From contig NZ_CP118574.1 of NCBI RefSeq assembly GCF_028898845.1, positions 4,127,001 to 4,191,000 of the forward strand: DNA of 64,000 nucleotides, given 5' to 3'. The notes under the pieces were generated by a model, which worked only from the letters and a program-made list of their open reading frames with translations, searched no databases and had not been told where the DNA came from. This DNA is from Streptomyces sp. WZ-12. GTDB lineage: Bacteria > Actinomycetota > Actinomycetes > Streptomycetales > Streptomycetaceae. Every line of letters starts with the position of its first letter. The first letter of the stretch is position 1. The position numbers and the translations under genes are program-made. This document shows, piece by piece, positions 1 through 8,016 of this stretch.

Positions 1-405
1 CCGCCCGTGGTCCGGCTGGACGACCCGGCCGCCCGGGCCACCGAGGCCCTCGCCGCCGCCGACGCCCCCTGGGCCGTCGTCCTGGACGCCGACGGCGCGC
101 CGTACGGCTGGGTGGCGGCCGACGCGCTCGGGGACCCCGGCGGCCCCGCCGCCGACGCCCCGCGCACCGTCCGCGACCTGGCCCGCCCGATGCCCGCCAC
201 CGTCTCGCTCGGCGACCCGCTCCGGCAGGCGCTCAGCACGCTGCTCCAGCACGACGCCGGCTGGCTCGCGGTCCTCGACGGCGACCGCTACCGGGGCGTC
301 CTCACGCCCGCCGCGCTGCACGGCGCGCTGCGCCGGGCGACCACCGCCGACGCGACCAACCTGCCCCGCGACGAGGTCGCCCTGGACACCGTCCCGAGCG
401 TCTGA
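1..405 (+). CDS. C-terminal part of an ABC-transporter ATPase with CBS domains (partial)
   Basis: The reading frame is open from the first base, so the start lies outside the window. The visible 134 residues look like paired CBS-type segments: a 'WAVVLDADGAPYGWV' strand-turn-strand, then a second repeat with 'TVSLGDPLRQALSTLL' and 'GWLAVLDGDRYRGVLT'. Such a tail is typical of OpuCA/ProV-type ATPases of glycine betaine or other osmoprotectant importers, where CBS domains sense ionic strength. The ATPase core is not visible, so the assignment rests on this tail alone; another CBS-domain protein is possible. It converges with the next gene, 43 bases away. Confidence 0.6.
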   Translation, partial: PPVVRLDDPAARATEALAAADAPWAVVLDADGAPYGWVAADALGDPGGPAADAPRTVRDLARPMPATVSLGDPLRQALSTLLQHDAGWLAVLDGDRYRGVLTPAALHGALRRATTADATNLPRDEVALDTVPSV

Positions 406-448
406 AGGGATCCACCAGGCCCGGCCGGACCGCTCCGGCCGGGCGCCG

Positions 449-937
449 TCACGCCCGCGTCGCCCCGGGCCCGTCTTCCCCGTCGTCGCCCTCGGGCAGC
501 TTGCAGACCCGCTCCAGGAAGATCGCCGCGGCGACCACGGCCGCACCGGCCAGCACCGAGAACCCGGCGTACACCGCCTGCGCGCGGCGCGCCCCGTCCA
601 CCCCCGACGTCAGCAGGAACACCCCGACGCCGCCGTAGAGCCCGGCGACCAGCGCCGCCACCAGGGCGCTCGCCTGCCCGAAGACCACCGCACGGGCGGC
701 CACCAGCGGATCGACGCCCTTGGCCTCGGCGAGCCGCTCGCGCTGCGCCCTCAACCGGGACCGCAGGGAGAGGGCGGTGGCGCCCAGCACCGCGGCGATC
801 AGCGCCAGCACGATCGGCGCCGCCACCGGCACGCTGGGGAGGGTGCCGATCGAGTCCCACAACCGGGCGCCCGCCCAGGCCAGGATCCCGGCCACCACGA
901 ACAGCCCGACCAGGACCTTGACCCGTAGCTGCTTCAC
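449..937 (-). CDS. DUF3180 family membrane protein
   Basis: A 162-residue protein with four hydrophobic segments: 'VLVGLFVVAGILAWAGA', 'PIVLALIAAVLGATAL', 'ASALVAALVAGLYGGVG' and 'VLAGAAVVAAAIFLERV'. It has a polar C-terminal tail. Length, topology and position downstream of folK match the actinobacterial DUF3180 family, whose function is unknown. The start is taken as GTG at 937, beginning VKQLRVKVLVG just before the first membrane segment; codons upstream look non-coding. It is co-directional with folB and folK but separated from folK by about 215 bases. Confidence 0.8.
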   Translation of the reverse strand: MKQLRVKVLVGLFVVAGILAWAGARLWDSIGTLPSVPVAAPIVLALIAAVLGATALSLRSRLRAQRERLAEAKGVDPLVAARAVVFGQASALVAALVAGLYGGVGVFLLTSGVDGARRAQAVYAGFSVLAGAAVVAAAIFLERVCKLPEGDDGEDGPGATRA

Positions 938-1152
938 CGAGCGATCGCCCCTCGCACCGTCCCGGTCACCCCTGCCGCGATGACCGCATCTGCTCTTTCG
1001 ACCGCACCGTGTGGTGCGGTCGCCGTGTGTTCGTCCGGTCCGCCCGCGCACCCGTGGCCGCGCGGCCGACGACGTCCACGCGCCAGTACATCAGCGCGCG
1101 CGGCGTCCACCGCGCATCGTCGCCGTGCACGACCGGCCCGCAACCCTAACGA

Positions 1153-1794
1153 CTACTCGGGCAGCCGCAGTTCCAGGTCCGTCCGGAGAGTCACGCCCTC
1201 GGTGCCGACCTCGGTCAACAAGGAGGCCACCTCACCCCGTCCCGGAACCTCCGCCTCCGGGTCCACGTCGTGCCACGGCACCAGGACGAACGCCCGCTCA
1301 TGGGCGCGCGGGTGCGGCAGCGTCAGCCGCGGGTCGTCGGAGACCACGTTCTGGTAGGTGAGGATGTCGACGTCGATGGTGCGCGGGCCCCAGCGCTCGT
1401 CCCGCACCCGCTCGAACGCCTCCTCGATGGCGTGCCCGCGCTCCAGCAGGGACTCCGGCGGCAGCGTCGTCTTGATCAGCACCACGGCGTTGAAGTACGA
1501 GGGCTGGGAGCCCGGTTCGACGCCCCACGGCTCGGTCTCGTACACCGGGGAGACCGCCTTGACGCGGACGCCCGGGGTGTCCTCCAGCGCGTCGATGGCG
1601 CCCTGGAGCGTCTCCAGGCGGTTGCCGAGATTGCTGCCCAGCGAGATCACCGCGCGCTTGGGGTTGGAGAGCGTGATGTCCGCCGCGTCCACCTGCTCCA
1701 CCACGGAGACGGGCACCGGCTGGACGGTCGGGTCGTTGACGGGGTTGGCGTAGGAGGTGCGGGGGGCGGGGGCCGGCTGCTGGGTGGTTTTCAT
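1153..1794 (-). CDS. folK: 2-amino-4-hydroxy-6-hydroxymethyldihydropteridine diphosphokinase
   Basis: HPPK transfers pyrophosphate from ATP to 6-hydroxymethyl-7,8-dihydropterin in folate synthesis. Family signatures are visible: 'VISLGSNLGNRLETL' at the start of the domain (about residue 50), 'YETEPWG', 'SYFNAVV', and the signature 'ERWGPRTIDVDIL' with the magnesium-binding DVD. The 213-residue protein carries about 45 extra residues before the domain, low in complexity and rich in Pro, Val and Thr. The ATG overlaps the folB stop in an ATGA, so the two are translationally coupled. Identity is clear; the role of the N-terminal extension is unknown. Confidence 0.96.
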   Translation of the reverse strand: MKTTQQPAPAPRTSYANPVNDPTVQPVPVSVVEQVDAADITLSNPKRAVISLGSNLGNRLETLQGAIDALEDTPGVRVKAVSPVYETEPWGVEPGSQPSYFNAVVLIKTTLPPESLLERGHAIEEAFERVRDERWGPRTIDVDILTYQNVVSDDPRLTLPHPRAHERAFVLVPWHDVDPEAEVPGRGEVASLLTEVGTEGVTLRTDLELRLPE

Positions 1795-2150
1795 ACTCGG
1801 CTCCGGGTGATGGTGATGGTCACGTCATCGAAGGGGACGGTGATCGGTGCGTCCGGCTTGTGGACCACCACTTCCACCTCCTGCACCCCCTCGTGCTTCA
1901 GGCACTGGTCGGCGATCCGCTCCGCCAGGGTCTCGATGAGGTCGACGGGCTCGCCTTCGACGACGGCCACCACCTCCTCGGCGACGATGCCGTAGTGGAC
2001 GGTCTTCGCCAGATCGTCGGAAGCCGCCGCCGGGCGGGTGTCCAGGCCGAGGACCAGGTCGACGATGAAGGTCTGGCCTTCCTCGCGTTCCCGGGGGAAC
2101 ACCCCGTGGTGTCCTCGGGCCTTCAGCCCACGCAGCGCGACACGATCCAC
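1791..2150 (-). CDS. folB: Dihydroneopterin aldolase
   Basis: FolB converts 7,8-dihydroneopterin to 6-hydroxymethyldihydropterin and glycolaldehyde, one step before FolK. The 119-residue length is normal. Visible motifs are 'LRGLKARGHHGVFPRERE' (pterin-binding glutamate region near the N-terminus), 'VHYGIVAEEV' and 'DLIETLAERIAD', then a C-terminal strand 'VEVVVHKPDAPI' containing the catalytic-site lysine. The start is GTG at 2150, preceded by GGGAG at a spacing of eight bases. The stop overlaps the folK start by four bases. Confidence 0.95.
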   Translation of the reverse strand: MDRVALRGLKARGHHGVFPREREEGQTFIVDLVLGLDTRPAAASDDLAKTVHYGIVAEEVVAVVEGEPVDLIETLAERIADQCLKHEGVQEVEVVVHKPDAPITVPFDDVTITITRSRV

Positions 2151-2565
2151 GCGAATCACTCCCACTGGTCCGGCGGCGCCTCGGGGCGCCACTGTTCGTC
2201 GGATTCGGGCAGGCGCCTGACGTCGGCCGGCGACACTGCCCCACTCGAATCTACCTGCGAGCACCGACAGCGCTCGCCCATGGGGGCTATGGACAAGGCC
2301 CCGTTCTGCTGCTAGGCCGTGTCGCGCGGGCAGCCTCGCAGAGCGCGGGAGATCGTCCGCGCGGCCTCTTACCCCCGCACGCCTCACCCACCCCTACCCA
2401 GGCCGCACTTGGCTCGAACGGGTGCGCCCCGCTCGGAAGGCTGACACCGGGCGCGCCGGCCCGCGCCCCCTGCTCCCCGGGCGGCTTGTGAAGCCACTCA
2501 CACGTCCGCGGACTGGGATGCGGGGGAACCCGCACCGGGACACCGACCGGGCCGCACACCGGGGT
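2151..2565. other. Gap between the NTF2-like gene and folB
   Basis: No credible gene in 415 bases on either strand; open frames here are Arg/Pro-rich and look like G+C artefacts. It must hold the 3' end of the folP transcript and possibly a folB promoter. The only small hairpin I can point to is a 5-bp stem at 2520-2533 (GCGGG/CCCGC), too weak to call a terminator. Confidence 0.5.
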
Positions 2566-3054
2566 TCACGCCCGGCCGGCCGGCCCGTCCTCCTCGTCCT
2601 CGTCGGCGTCGTCGCCCTCGTCGTCCTCGCGGTCCGCGAGGACCGGCGAGCCGTGGTGCGACCAGACCCGCCAGCCGTCCTCGGTCCGCTTGAAGACATT
2701 GGTCGCCACGACCAACTGGCCGATCAACGGCCCCACGGAGCCGTCGTCCTCGGCCGGTCCCCCGCTGAGGATGTTCTCCGTGCACGTCACCAGCGCCGTG
2801 TCGCCGATGACGTCGATCTCCACGTCGGTGAGGAAGAACTGGATGTACTCGGTGTTGGCCATGATCAACGCGTACGAGCGGAGCACCTCCCCCCGCCCGC
2901 GCAGCACCGGCCACCCCGGGTGGACCACGCTCACCTGACCGTCCAACCACAGCTCGGACAGCGCCTCGTGGTCGCCGCGCTCGATGGTCTCGTACAGCGC
3001 CGTGTTCGCCTGCTCGACCAGCTCGATGTCCGTCCGCGGGCCCAAGCCGCTCAC
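2566..3054 (-). CDS. NTF2/SnoaL-like protein in the folate operon
   Basis: A 162-residue protein with the cone-shaped NTF2-like pattern: an N-terminal helix 'DIELVEQANTALYETIERGD', then 'LWLDGQVSVVHPGWPVLRG', and paired strands ending 'VWSHHGSPVL'. The C-terminal 25 residues are almost all Asp, Glu and Gly and probably disordered. Its GTG start overlaps the folP stop as GTGA, so it is co-translated with folP. Members of this family next to folP in actinobacteria have no assigned reaction; a role in pteridine metabolism is only suggested by context. Confidence 0.82.
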   Translation of the reverse strand: MSGLGPRTDIELVEQANTALYETIERGDHEALSELWLDGQVSVVHPGWPVLRGRGEVLRSYALIMANTEYIQFFLTDVEIDVIGDTALVTCTENILSGGPAEDDGSVGPLIGQLVVATNVFKRTEDGWRVWSHHGSPVLADREDDEGDDADEDEEDGPAGRA

Positions 3055-3947
3055 GTCGTCCCCGTCGTCTTCGCGCTCGCACCGCTCGCCCGCGCCGCGC
3101 TCTCCACGGCGCGGGCCACCCGCACCGCGTCCGCGCTCGCCCTGACCTCATGCACCCGCACCGCCCAGGCCCCCTCTCGCGCCACGATCGCCGATACCGC
3201 CGCCGTCGCCGCGTCCCGCTCCCGGGCCGGCGGTGGGGCAGCGCCCTCGCCGCCTGCCAGCACCCTGCCCAGGAACCGTTTCCTCGAAGCCGCCACGAGC
3301 AGCGGCCGGCCAAGCGCCCGCAACCGGGACAGGTGGGCGACCAGCTCCAGATCGTGCCCGGCGTCCTTGGCGAAGCCCAGCCCCGGGTCGATCACGATCC
3401 GCTCCGGATCCACCCCGCCGGCCACCGCCCGCTCCATGCTCAGCCGCAGCTCGTCGACCACCTCGCCGACGACGTCCGCGTAGACCGCCCGGTTGTTCAT
3501 GTCGATGGACTGGCCGCGCCAGTGCATCACCACGAACGGGACGTGGTACTCGGCGACCACCGACACCATCGCCGGGTCGGCCAGGCCCCCGCTCACGTCG
3601 TTGACCAGCCGCGCCCCGGCCTCCACGGCCTGCTCGGCCACCGCGGCGCGCATGGTGTCGACGGACACCGCGACCCCCGCCGAGGCCAGCTCCCGGACCA
3701 CCGGGACGACCCGGCGCAGCTCCTCGGCCTCGTCGACCCGGGCCGCGCCGGGGCGGGTGGACTCGCCGCCGACGTCCACCATGTCGGCGCCCTGGGCCAC
3801 CAGGTCCAGACCGTGTTTGACGGCGAGTTCGGGGTCGAACCACTCGCCGCCGTCGGAGAACGAATCGGGCGTCACGTTCACGACGCCCATCACCGCGCAG
3901 CGGTCCCAGTCCGGCAGTCCGGCCACCCGGCCGCGCAAGGTACTCAT
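3051..3947 (-). CDS. folP: Dihydropteroate synthase
   Basis: FolP joins 6-hydroxymethyldihydropterin pyrophosphate to p-aminobenzoate, and is the sulfonamide target. The 298-residue TIM barrel shows the signatures 'MGVVNVTPDSFSDGG' near residue 20, 'MVDVGGESTRPGA', 'LVNDVSGG', 'VIDPGLGFAKD' and 'VAASRKRFLG'. The ATG at 3947 gives a normal N-terminus (MSTLRGRVAGLPDWDR). It is followed, with overlapping codons, by the NTF2-like gene. A 134-base gap separates it from the upstream DUF2156 gene. Confidence 0.97.
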   Translation of the reverse strand: MSTLRGRVAGLPDWDRCAVMGVVNVTPDSFSDGGEWFDPELAVKHGLDLVAQGADMVDVGGESTRPGAARVDEAEELRRVVPVVRELASAGVAVSVDTMRAAVAEQAVEAGARLVNDVSGGLADPAMVSVVAEYHVPFVVMHWRGQSIDMNNRAVYADVVGEVVDELRLSMERAVAGGVDPERIVIDPGLGFAKDAGHDLELVAHLSRLRALGRPLLVAASRKRFLGRVLAGGEGAAPPPARERDAATAAVSAIVAREGAWAVRVHEVRASADAVRVARAVESAARASGASAKTTGTT

Positions 3948-4081
3948 GGCACCAGCGTAGGCCGTGCACCGGCCGCTCGAATCGCCCCGTCGGCGGCGCA
4001 CGACGCCCGCCGACGGGCCGTCCGCAGCCGCCCCGGAAAGCACCCGGTCCACCCGTCGGACAGCCCCCAGTACTCGCAGTA

Positions 4082-5923
4082 CTAGGCCACCTTCTCCAGC
4101 GCCCCGGCCGCCAGCACCGACTCCTCCAGGTGCTCGCACGGCCGCGGCGGCGCCGCCCGCCGGCGCCGCAGCACCCGCGGCAGCTCCAGATACCCCTCGG
4201 CCTGCAGCGTCGCCAGCCCGATCCGCGGGATGTCCCGGCTGTTGCGGAAGACCACGAACCGCGGCTCCCAGCGTGGCCGGAACTTGTCGTTGAACTTGTA
4301 GAGCGACTCGATCTGGTACCAGCGCGACAGGAAGATCAACGTCCCCCGCCAGCCCCGCAGCACCGGCCCCGCGCCCAGCTTCTCGCCGCGCTCCAGGGAC
4401 GAGCGGAACACCGCGAAGTTCAGCGACACCTGCTTGATCGCCAGCTCCGGCGCCGCCTGCAGCGCCGCGACGATCAGCAGCTCGTTCATCCCCGGGTCGG
4501 CGCCCCGGTCCCGCCGCATCAGCTCCAACGAGATCCCGTCGCGCCCCCAGGGGACGAAGTGCTGCATCGCCTTGAGGTCCCCGAACGGCCCGGGCTCCTC
4601 GCCCTCGGCCGGCGCCTGGTGCGCGGTGGCGATCACCGCGTCGCCGTCGGCCACCGCGTCGATCCGGCCCAGCGCCATGGAGAAGCCGCGCTCGGTGTCG
4701 GTGTCCCGCCAGGCGTCCGCCGCCTTCTGGATCCGCGCCAGCTCCTCCGGCTCCAGGTCGCGCACCCGCCGGACCCGGGTGCTGTAGCCGTTGCGCTCGA
4801 TCCGCTTGACCATCTGCCGCACGTTGCGCATCGCCCGCCCGGTCAGCGTGAAGTCGGCGACGTCCACGATCGCCTCGTCGCCCAGCTCCAGCGCGTCCAT
4901 CCCGGTCTCCCGGGTCCAGACCTGGCCGCCGGTCTCGCTGCACCCGGTCACCGCCGGGGTCCACGAGTGCGCCCGCGCCTCCTCCATGAAGCGCTCGATG
5001 GCGCCCGGCCACGCCTCGACGTCCCCTATCGGGTCGCCGCTGGCCAGCATCACCCCGGAGACCACCCGGTAGCAGACCGCGGCCTTGCCGGACGGCGAGA
5101 ACACCGCGCCCTTGTCCCGACGCAGCGCGAAGTAGCCCAGTGAGTCCCGGCTGCCGTGCTTGTCCAACAACTCCCGCAGCCGCTGCTCGTCCTCGTCCGT
5201 CAGCCGGGCCGCGGGGTGCTCCGGGCGGAAGGCGAGGTACGCGGTGGTGGCCACGGTCAGCAGGCCCAGCGCCCCGAGCGAGTAGCCCACGGTGTAGTCC
5301 ACGCCGTGCGTGTAGGCCACCGGCCCCTCGAAGCCGAAGAGCCCCCACAACACGTGCTCCGCGCGCGCCCCGAACGACGGCGAGCCGACGGTCTTGTGCG
5401 GATGGGAGCTGACGATCACCATCCCGATCCCGAAGCTGACCCCGCCCAGGACGACGAGGTTGGCCACCGCCTTCCAGCGGCTGCGCGGATCGGGCAGCGC
5501 CGCGAACTCCCGCCGGTACCGCAACAGGCACCCCAGCAGCGCCAACGACAACACGGCCCCGAAGATCGAGTGCCGGTAGACGAGTTGGGCGGCGATCCCC
5601 ACCGGCAGCAGCGCCACCGCCGCGACCCAGGCCCGCCGCTTGCGCCGCTTGAGGCCGTGGGCCAGGAGCAGCAGCAGGATGCCGACGATGAGCGAGGCGG
5701 ACGCCGCCAGCGGGCTGACCGCCCCCGGCAGCACCTCGGCCACCGCGTGCACCCGGCTGTGCCGGAAGCGCGGAAAGATCCCGGAGATCAGATTCAGCAG
5801 GCCGACGACGACTCCTGCCGTGCCCACCAGCCCCGGGACCGCCGTCGGCCGCGGGCCGCGGAGCCAGCGTGGCGCAGACCACGCAACCATCCCCGACTTT
5901 TCCCCATCTAGCCTGTCAGACAT
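4082..5923 (-). CDS. Membrane protein with phosphatidylglycerol lysyltransferase-like (DUF2156) domain
   Basis: A 613-residue protein with two parts. The first 250 residues hold about six or seven hydrophobic helices (for example 'LVGTAGVVVGLLNLISGI' and 'LSLALLGCLLRYRRE'). The C-terminal part, from about residue 270, is a DUF2156 domain of the GNAT-like fold seen in MprF and LysX, with 'DSLGYFALRRDKG', 'GDPIGDVEAWPGAIERFM' and 'WYQIESLYKFNDKFRPRW'. Relatives move an aminoacyl group from tRNA to phosphatidylglycerol; substrate here is unknown. ATG 5923 is preferred over 5974 because GGGAAA lies just upstream. No lysyl-tRNA synthetase domain is attached. Confidence 0.85.
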   Translation of the reverse strand: MSDRLDGEKSGMVAWSAPRWLRGPRPTAVPGLVGTAGVVVGLLNLISGIFPRFRHSRVHAVAEVLPGAVSPLAASASLIVGILLLLLAHGLKRRKRRAWVAAVALLPVGIAAQLVYRHSIFGAVLSLALLGCLLRYRREFAALPDPRSRWKAVANLVVLGGVSFGIGMVIVSSHPHKTVGSPSFGARAEHVLWGLFGFEGPVAYTHGVDYTVGYSLGALGLLTVATTAYLAFRPEHPAARLTDEDEQRLRELLDKHGSRDSLGYFALRRDKGAVFSPSGKAAVCYRVVSGVMLASGDPIGDVEAWPGAIERFMEEARAHSWTPAVTGCSETGGQVWTRETGMDALELGDEAIVDVADFTLTGRAMRNVRQMVKRIERNGYSTRVRRVRDLEPEELARIQKAADAWRDTDTERGFSMALGRIDAVADGDAVIATAHQAPAEGEEPGPFGDLKAMQHFVPWGRDGISLELMRRDRGADPGMNELLIVAALQAAPELAIKQVSLNFAVFRSSLERGEKLGAGPVLRGWRGTLIFLSRWYQIESLYKFNDKFRPRWEPRFVVFRNSRDIPRIGLATLQAEGYLELPRVLRRRRAAPPRPCEHLEESVLAAGALEKVA

Positions 5924-6064
5924 CACTTTCCCGTCGCCCCGGTCGAGAGAACGTGCGAGCCTTAGTCGCAGCATCTGGACTTTTGCGCCCTGTATGACGG
6001 CGTCTCAGGGCTCGGGGTTCCACTTGCGGTCCGGATGGCCCGGCCGCCCGGAAGAAAGCACCAC

Positions 6065-7180
6065 ATGGGTCTCACCAGCAAGAAAGTGCTGCTTCTTACC
6101 GTGCTCGTCGCGGTGGCACTGTTCGTCCTCACCATCTGGCTCTGGCCGCGCCTGTCGAAGGGCAACTGGCGCGCGGTCCTCGGCCGGATCGGACTGCTCT
6201 TCGCCACCCAGGTATCGCTCTTCGCCGCCATCGGTCTGTTCGCCAACAACACCTTCGGCTTCTACGCCTCCTGGGCCGACCTCTTCGGTCAGGAGCAGCA
6301 GCCGGGTGTGGTCACGACGTACAAGTCCGGCCCGAACGGCACCAACCTCAAGATGCTGGGCACCGAGCGCCTGAGCATCCAGGGCGCCTCGGTCCCGACG
6401 ACGGCCGGCCGACTGGACAAGGTCCTGATCCGCGGCGCGAAGTCCGACATCGCCAGCCCGGCGTACGTCTACCTGCCGCCGCAGTACTTCCAGAAGAAGT
6501 ACGCGCACAAGAAGTTCCCCGCGGCAGTGGTGCTCACCGGCTACCCGGGCACCGCCGAGGCGCTCTTCAAGAAGCTGCACTACCCGCAGACGCAGTTCCG
6601 CCTGCTGGAGGAGGGCCGCATCCAGCCGACCGTCCTGGTGATGATGCGCCCGACGGTCGCGCCGCCCCGCGACACCGAGTGCGTGGACATACCCCGCGGC
6701 CCGCAGACCGAGACGTTCTTCGCCCATGACCTGCGCCACGACATCAGCGGCCAGTACCGCGTGGGCCGGGACGCCGAGAGCTGGGGGATCATGGGCGACT
6801 CCACCGGCGGCTACTGCGCCCTGAAGCTGACCATGCGCAACCCGGAGTCGTACTCCACCGCCGTCTCGCTCTCCGGCGACTACAAGGCGCCGATCGACGC
6901 CACCACCGGCGACCTCTTCGGCGGCAGCGCCCAGCTCAAGCGCGAGAACGACCTGCTGTGGCGGCAGAAGCACCTGCCCGCCCCCAAGGTGAACCTGCTG
7001 GTCACCAGCAGCCGGCACGGCGAGGGCAACTACAAGAACACCCTGAAGTTCATCGAGGGGACCAAGTCGCCGTCCACCGTCGCGTCGATCATCCTCGACA
7101 GCGGTGGCCACAACTTCAACACCTGGAGCCGGGAGATCCCGGCCGCGATGGAGTGGATGGGCGGCCACCTCCGGGCCTGA
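6065..7180 (+). CDS. Membrane-anchored esterase of the esterase-D/antigen-85-like fold
   Basis: A 371-residue alpha/beta hydrolase. The N-terminus has two membrane helices ('KVLLLTVLVAVALFVLTIWL' and 'IGLLFATQVSLFAAIGLFA'), so the enzyme probably faces the outside. The nucleophile elbow is 'GIMGDSTGGY' (GxSxG) near residue 245. A candidate catalytic histidine is in 'LDSGGHNFNTW' near the C-terminus. The family resembles mycolyltransferase-like esterases of actinobacteria; the substrate is unknown. Start ATG 6065 has GGAAGA upstream. It diverges from the DUF2156 gene and converges with folE across a strong terminator. Confidence 0.85.
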   Translation: MGLTSKKVLLLTVLVAVALFVLTIWLWPRLSKGNWRAVLGRIGLLFATQVSLFAAIGLFANNTFGFYASWADLFGQEQQPGVVTTYKSGPNGTNLKMLGTERLSIQGASVPTTAGRLDKVLIRGAKSDIASPAYVYLPPQYFQKKYAHKKFPAAVVLTGYPGTAEALFKKLHYPQTQFRLLEEGRIQPTVLVMMRPTVAPPRDTECVDIPRGPQTETFFAHDLRHDISGQYRVGRDAESWGIMGDSTGGYCALKLTMRNPESYSTAVSLSGDYKAPIDATTGDLFGGSAQLKRENDLLWRQKHLPAPKVNLLVTSSRHGEGNYKNTLKFIEGTKSPSTVASIILDSGGHNFNTWSREIPAAMEWMGGHLRA

Positions 7181-7199
7181 CCCGCCCCGCACCTCTCGG

Positions 7200-7250
7200 G
7201 AGAGCGGCCCGGGGCCCCGGCAGATGTTGCCGGGGCCCCGGGCCGCTCTC
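7200..7250. terminator. Bidirectional terminator between the esterase gene and folE
   Basis: A perfect 23-bp stem (arms 7200-7222 and 7228-7250) with a five-base loop GATGT, placed 20 bases after the esterase stop and 54 bases after the folE stop. There is no long T-tract, as is common for Streptomyces terminators. Confidence 0.9.
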
Positions 7251-7303
7251 CTCGTTCAGGAGCCCGGGCGCACCACGGTGCCCCGAGCCGGCGCGCGCCT
7301 TGG

Positions 7304-7909
7304 CTAGCGCGCCAGTATCAGGCTCATCGCCTCGGCCCGCGTCGCGGGGTCGCGGAGCTGCCCGCGCACCGCGGAGGTCGTCGTCTTCGCCCCCGGCTTG
7401 CGCACCCCGCGCATCGTCATGCACATGTGCTCGCACTCGACGACCACGATGACCCCGCGCGGCTCCAGGATCTGCATCAGCGAGTCCGCGATCTGGGTGG
7501 TCATCCGCTCCTGGACCTGCGGGCGCCGGGCGAACACGTCGACCAGCCGGGCCAGCTTGGACAGCCCGGTGATCTTCCCGTCGGTGGACGGGATGTAGCC
7601 GACGTGGGCCACGCCGACGAACGGCACCAGGTGGTGCTCGCAGTTCGAGACCACCTCGATGTCCTTGACCAGCACCATCTCGTCGTGGCCGAGGTCGAAG
7701 GTGGTGGTCAGCACGTCCTCGGGCTTCTGCCACAGGCCGGCGAAGAGCTCCTTGTACGCCCGTGCCACCCGCGCCGGCGTCTCCAACAGCCCCTCGCGGT
7801 CGGGGTCCTCACCCACCGCGATGAGCAGCTCGCGCACGGCGTTCTCGGCACGCTTCTCGTCAAACGTGCCGATCACGCCCTCGACGTCCAGCGTCACAGG
7901 GTCCGTCAT
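7304..7909 (-). CDS. folE: GTP cyclohydrolase I
   Basis: FolE converts GTP to 7,8-dihydroneopterin triphosphate, the first folate step. The 201 residues contain the zinc and active-site motifs '[19 protein letters not shown]' and '[14 protein letters not shown]', with the conserved Cys and His ligands. '[20 protein letters not shown]' is also typical. The ATG at 7909 gives the normal N-terminus. It lies downstream of ftsH but a hairpin intervenes, so it probably has its own promoter. The other fol genes are 3-6 kb further on. Confidence 0.97.
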   Translation of the reverse strand: MTDPVTLDVEGVIGTFDEKRAENAVRELLIAVGEDPDREGLLETPARVARAYKELFAGLWQKPEDVLTTTFDLGHDEMVLVKDIEVVSNCEHHLVPFVGVAHVGYIPSTDGKITGLSKLARLVDVFARRPQVQERMTTQIADSLMQILEPRGVIVVVECEHMCMTMRGVRKPGAKTTTSAVRGQLRDPATRAEAMSLILAR

Positions 7910-7952
7910 TGGTGCCTCGTTCCTTCCGGGCCCGCTCGGAAACGCGGAAAAG

Positions 7953-7988
7953 CCGCGCCCCCCAGGCTAGAACCCGGGGGGCGCGGCA
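7953..7988 (-). terminator. Terminator of ftsH
   Basis: A perfect 12-bp stem (7953-7964 / 7977-7988, GCCGCGCCCCCC arm) with a 12-base loop, starting 28 bases past the ftsH stop. On the minus strand it is followed by TTTTCCGCGTTTCC, a T-rich tail. Confidence 0.85.
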
Positions 7989-8016
7989 GGTATTCCGGGG
8001 CCGAAGTGGCGCCCGG

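Noticed and set aside
2422..3483. Plus-strand frame opposite the NTF2-like and folP genes
   Set aside because: It is antisense to two well-supported folate genes and has the usual His/Arg/Pro-rich mirror composition.
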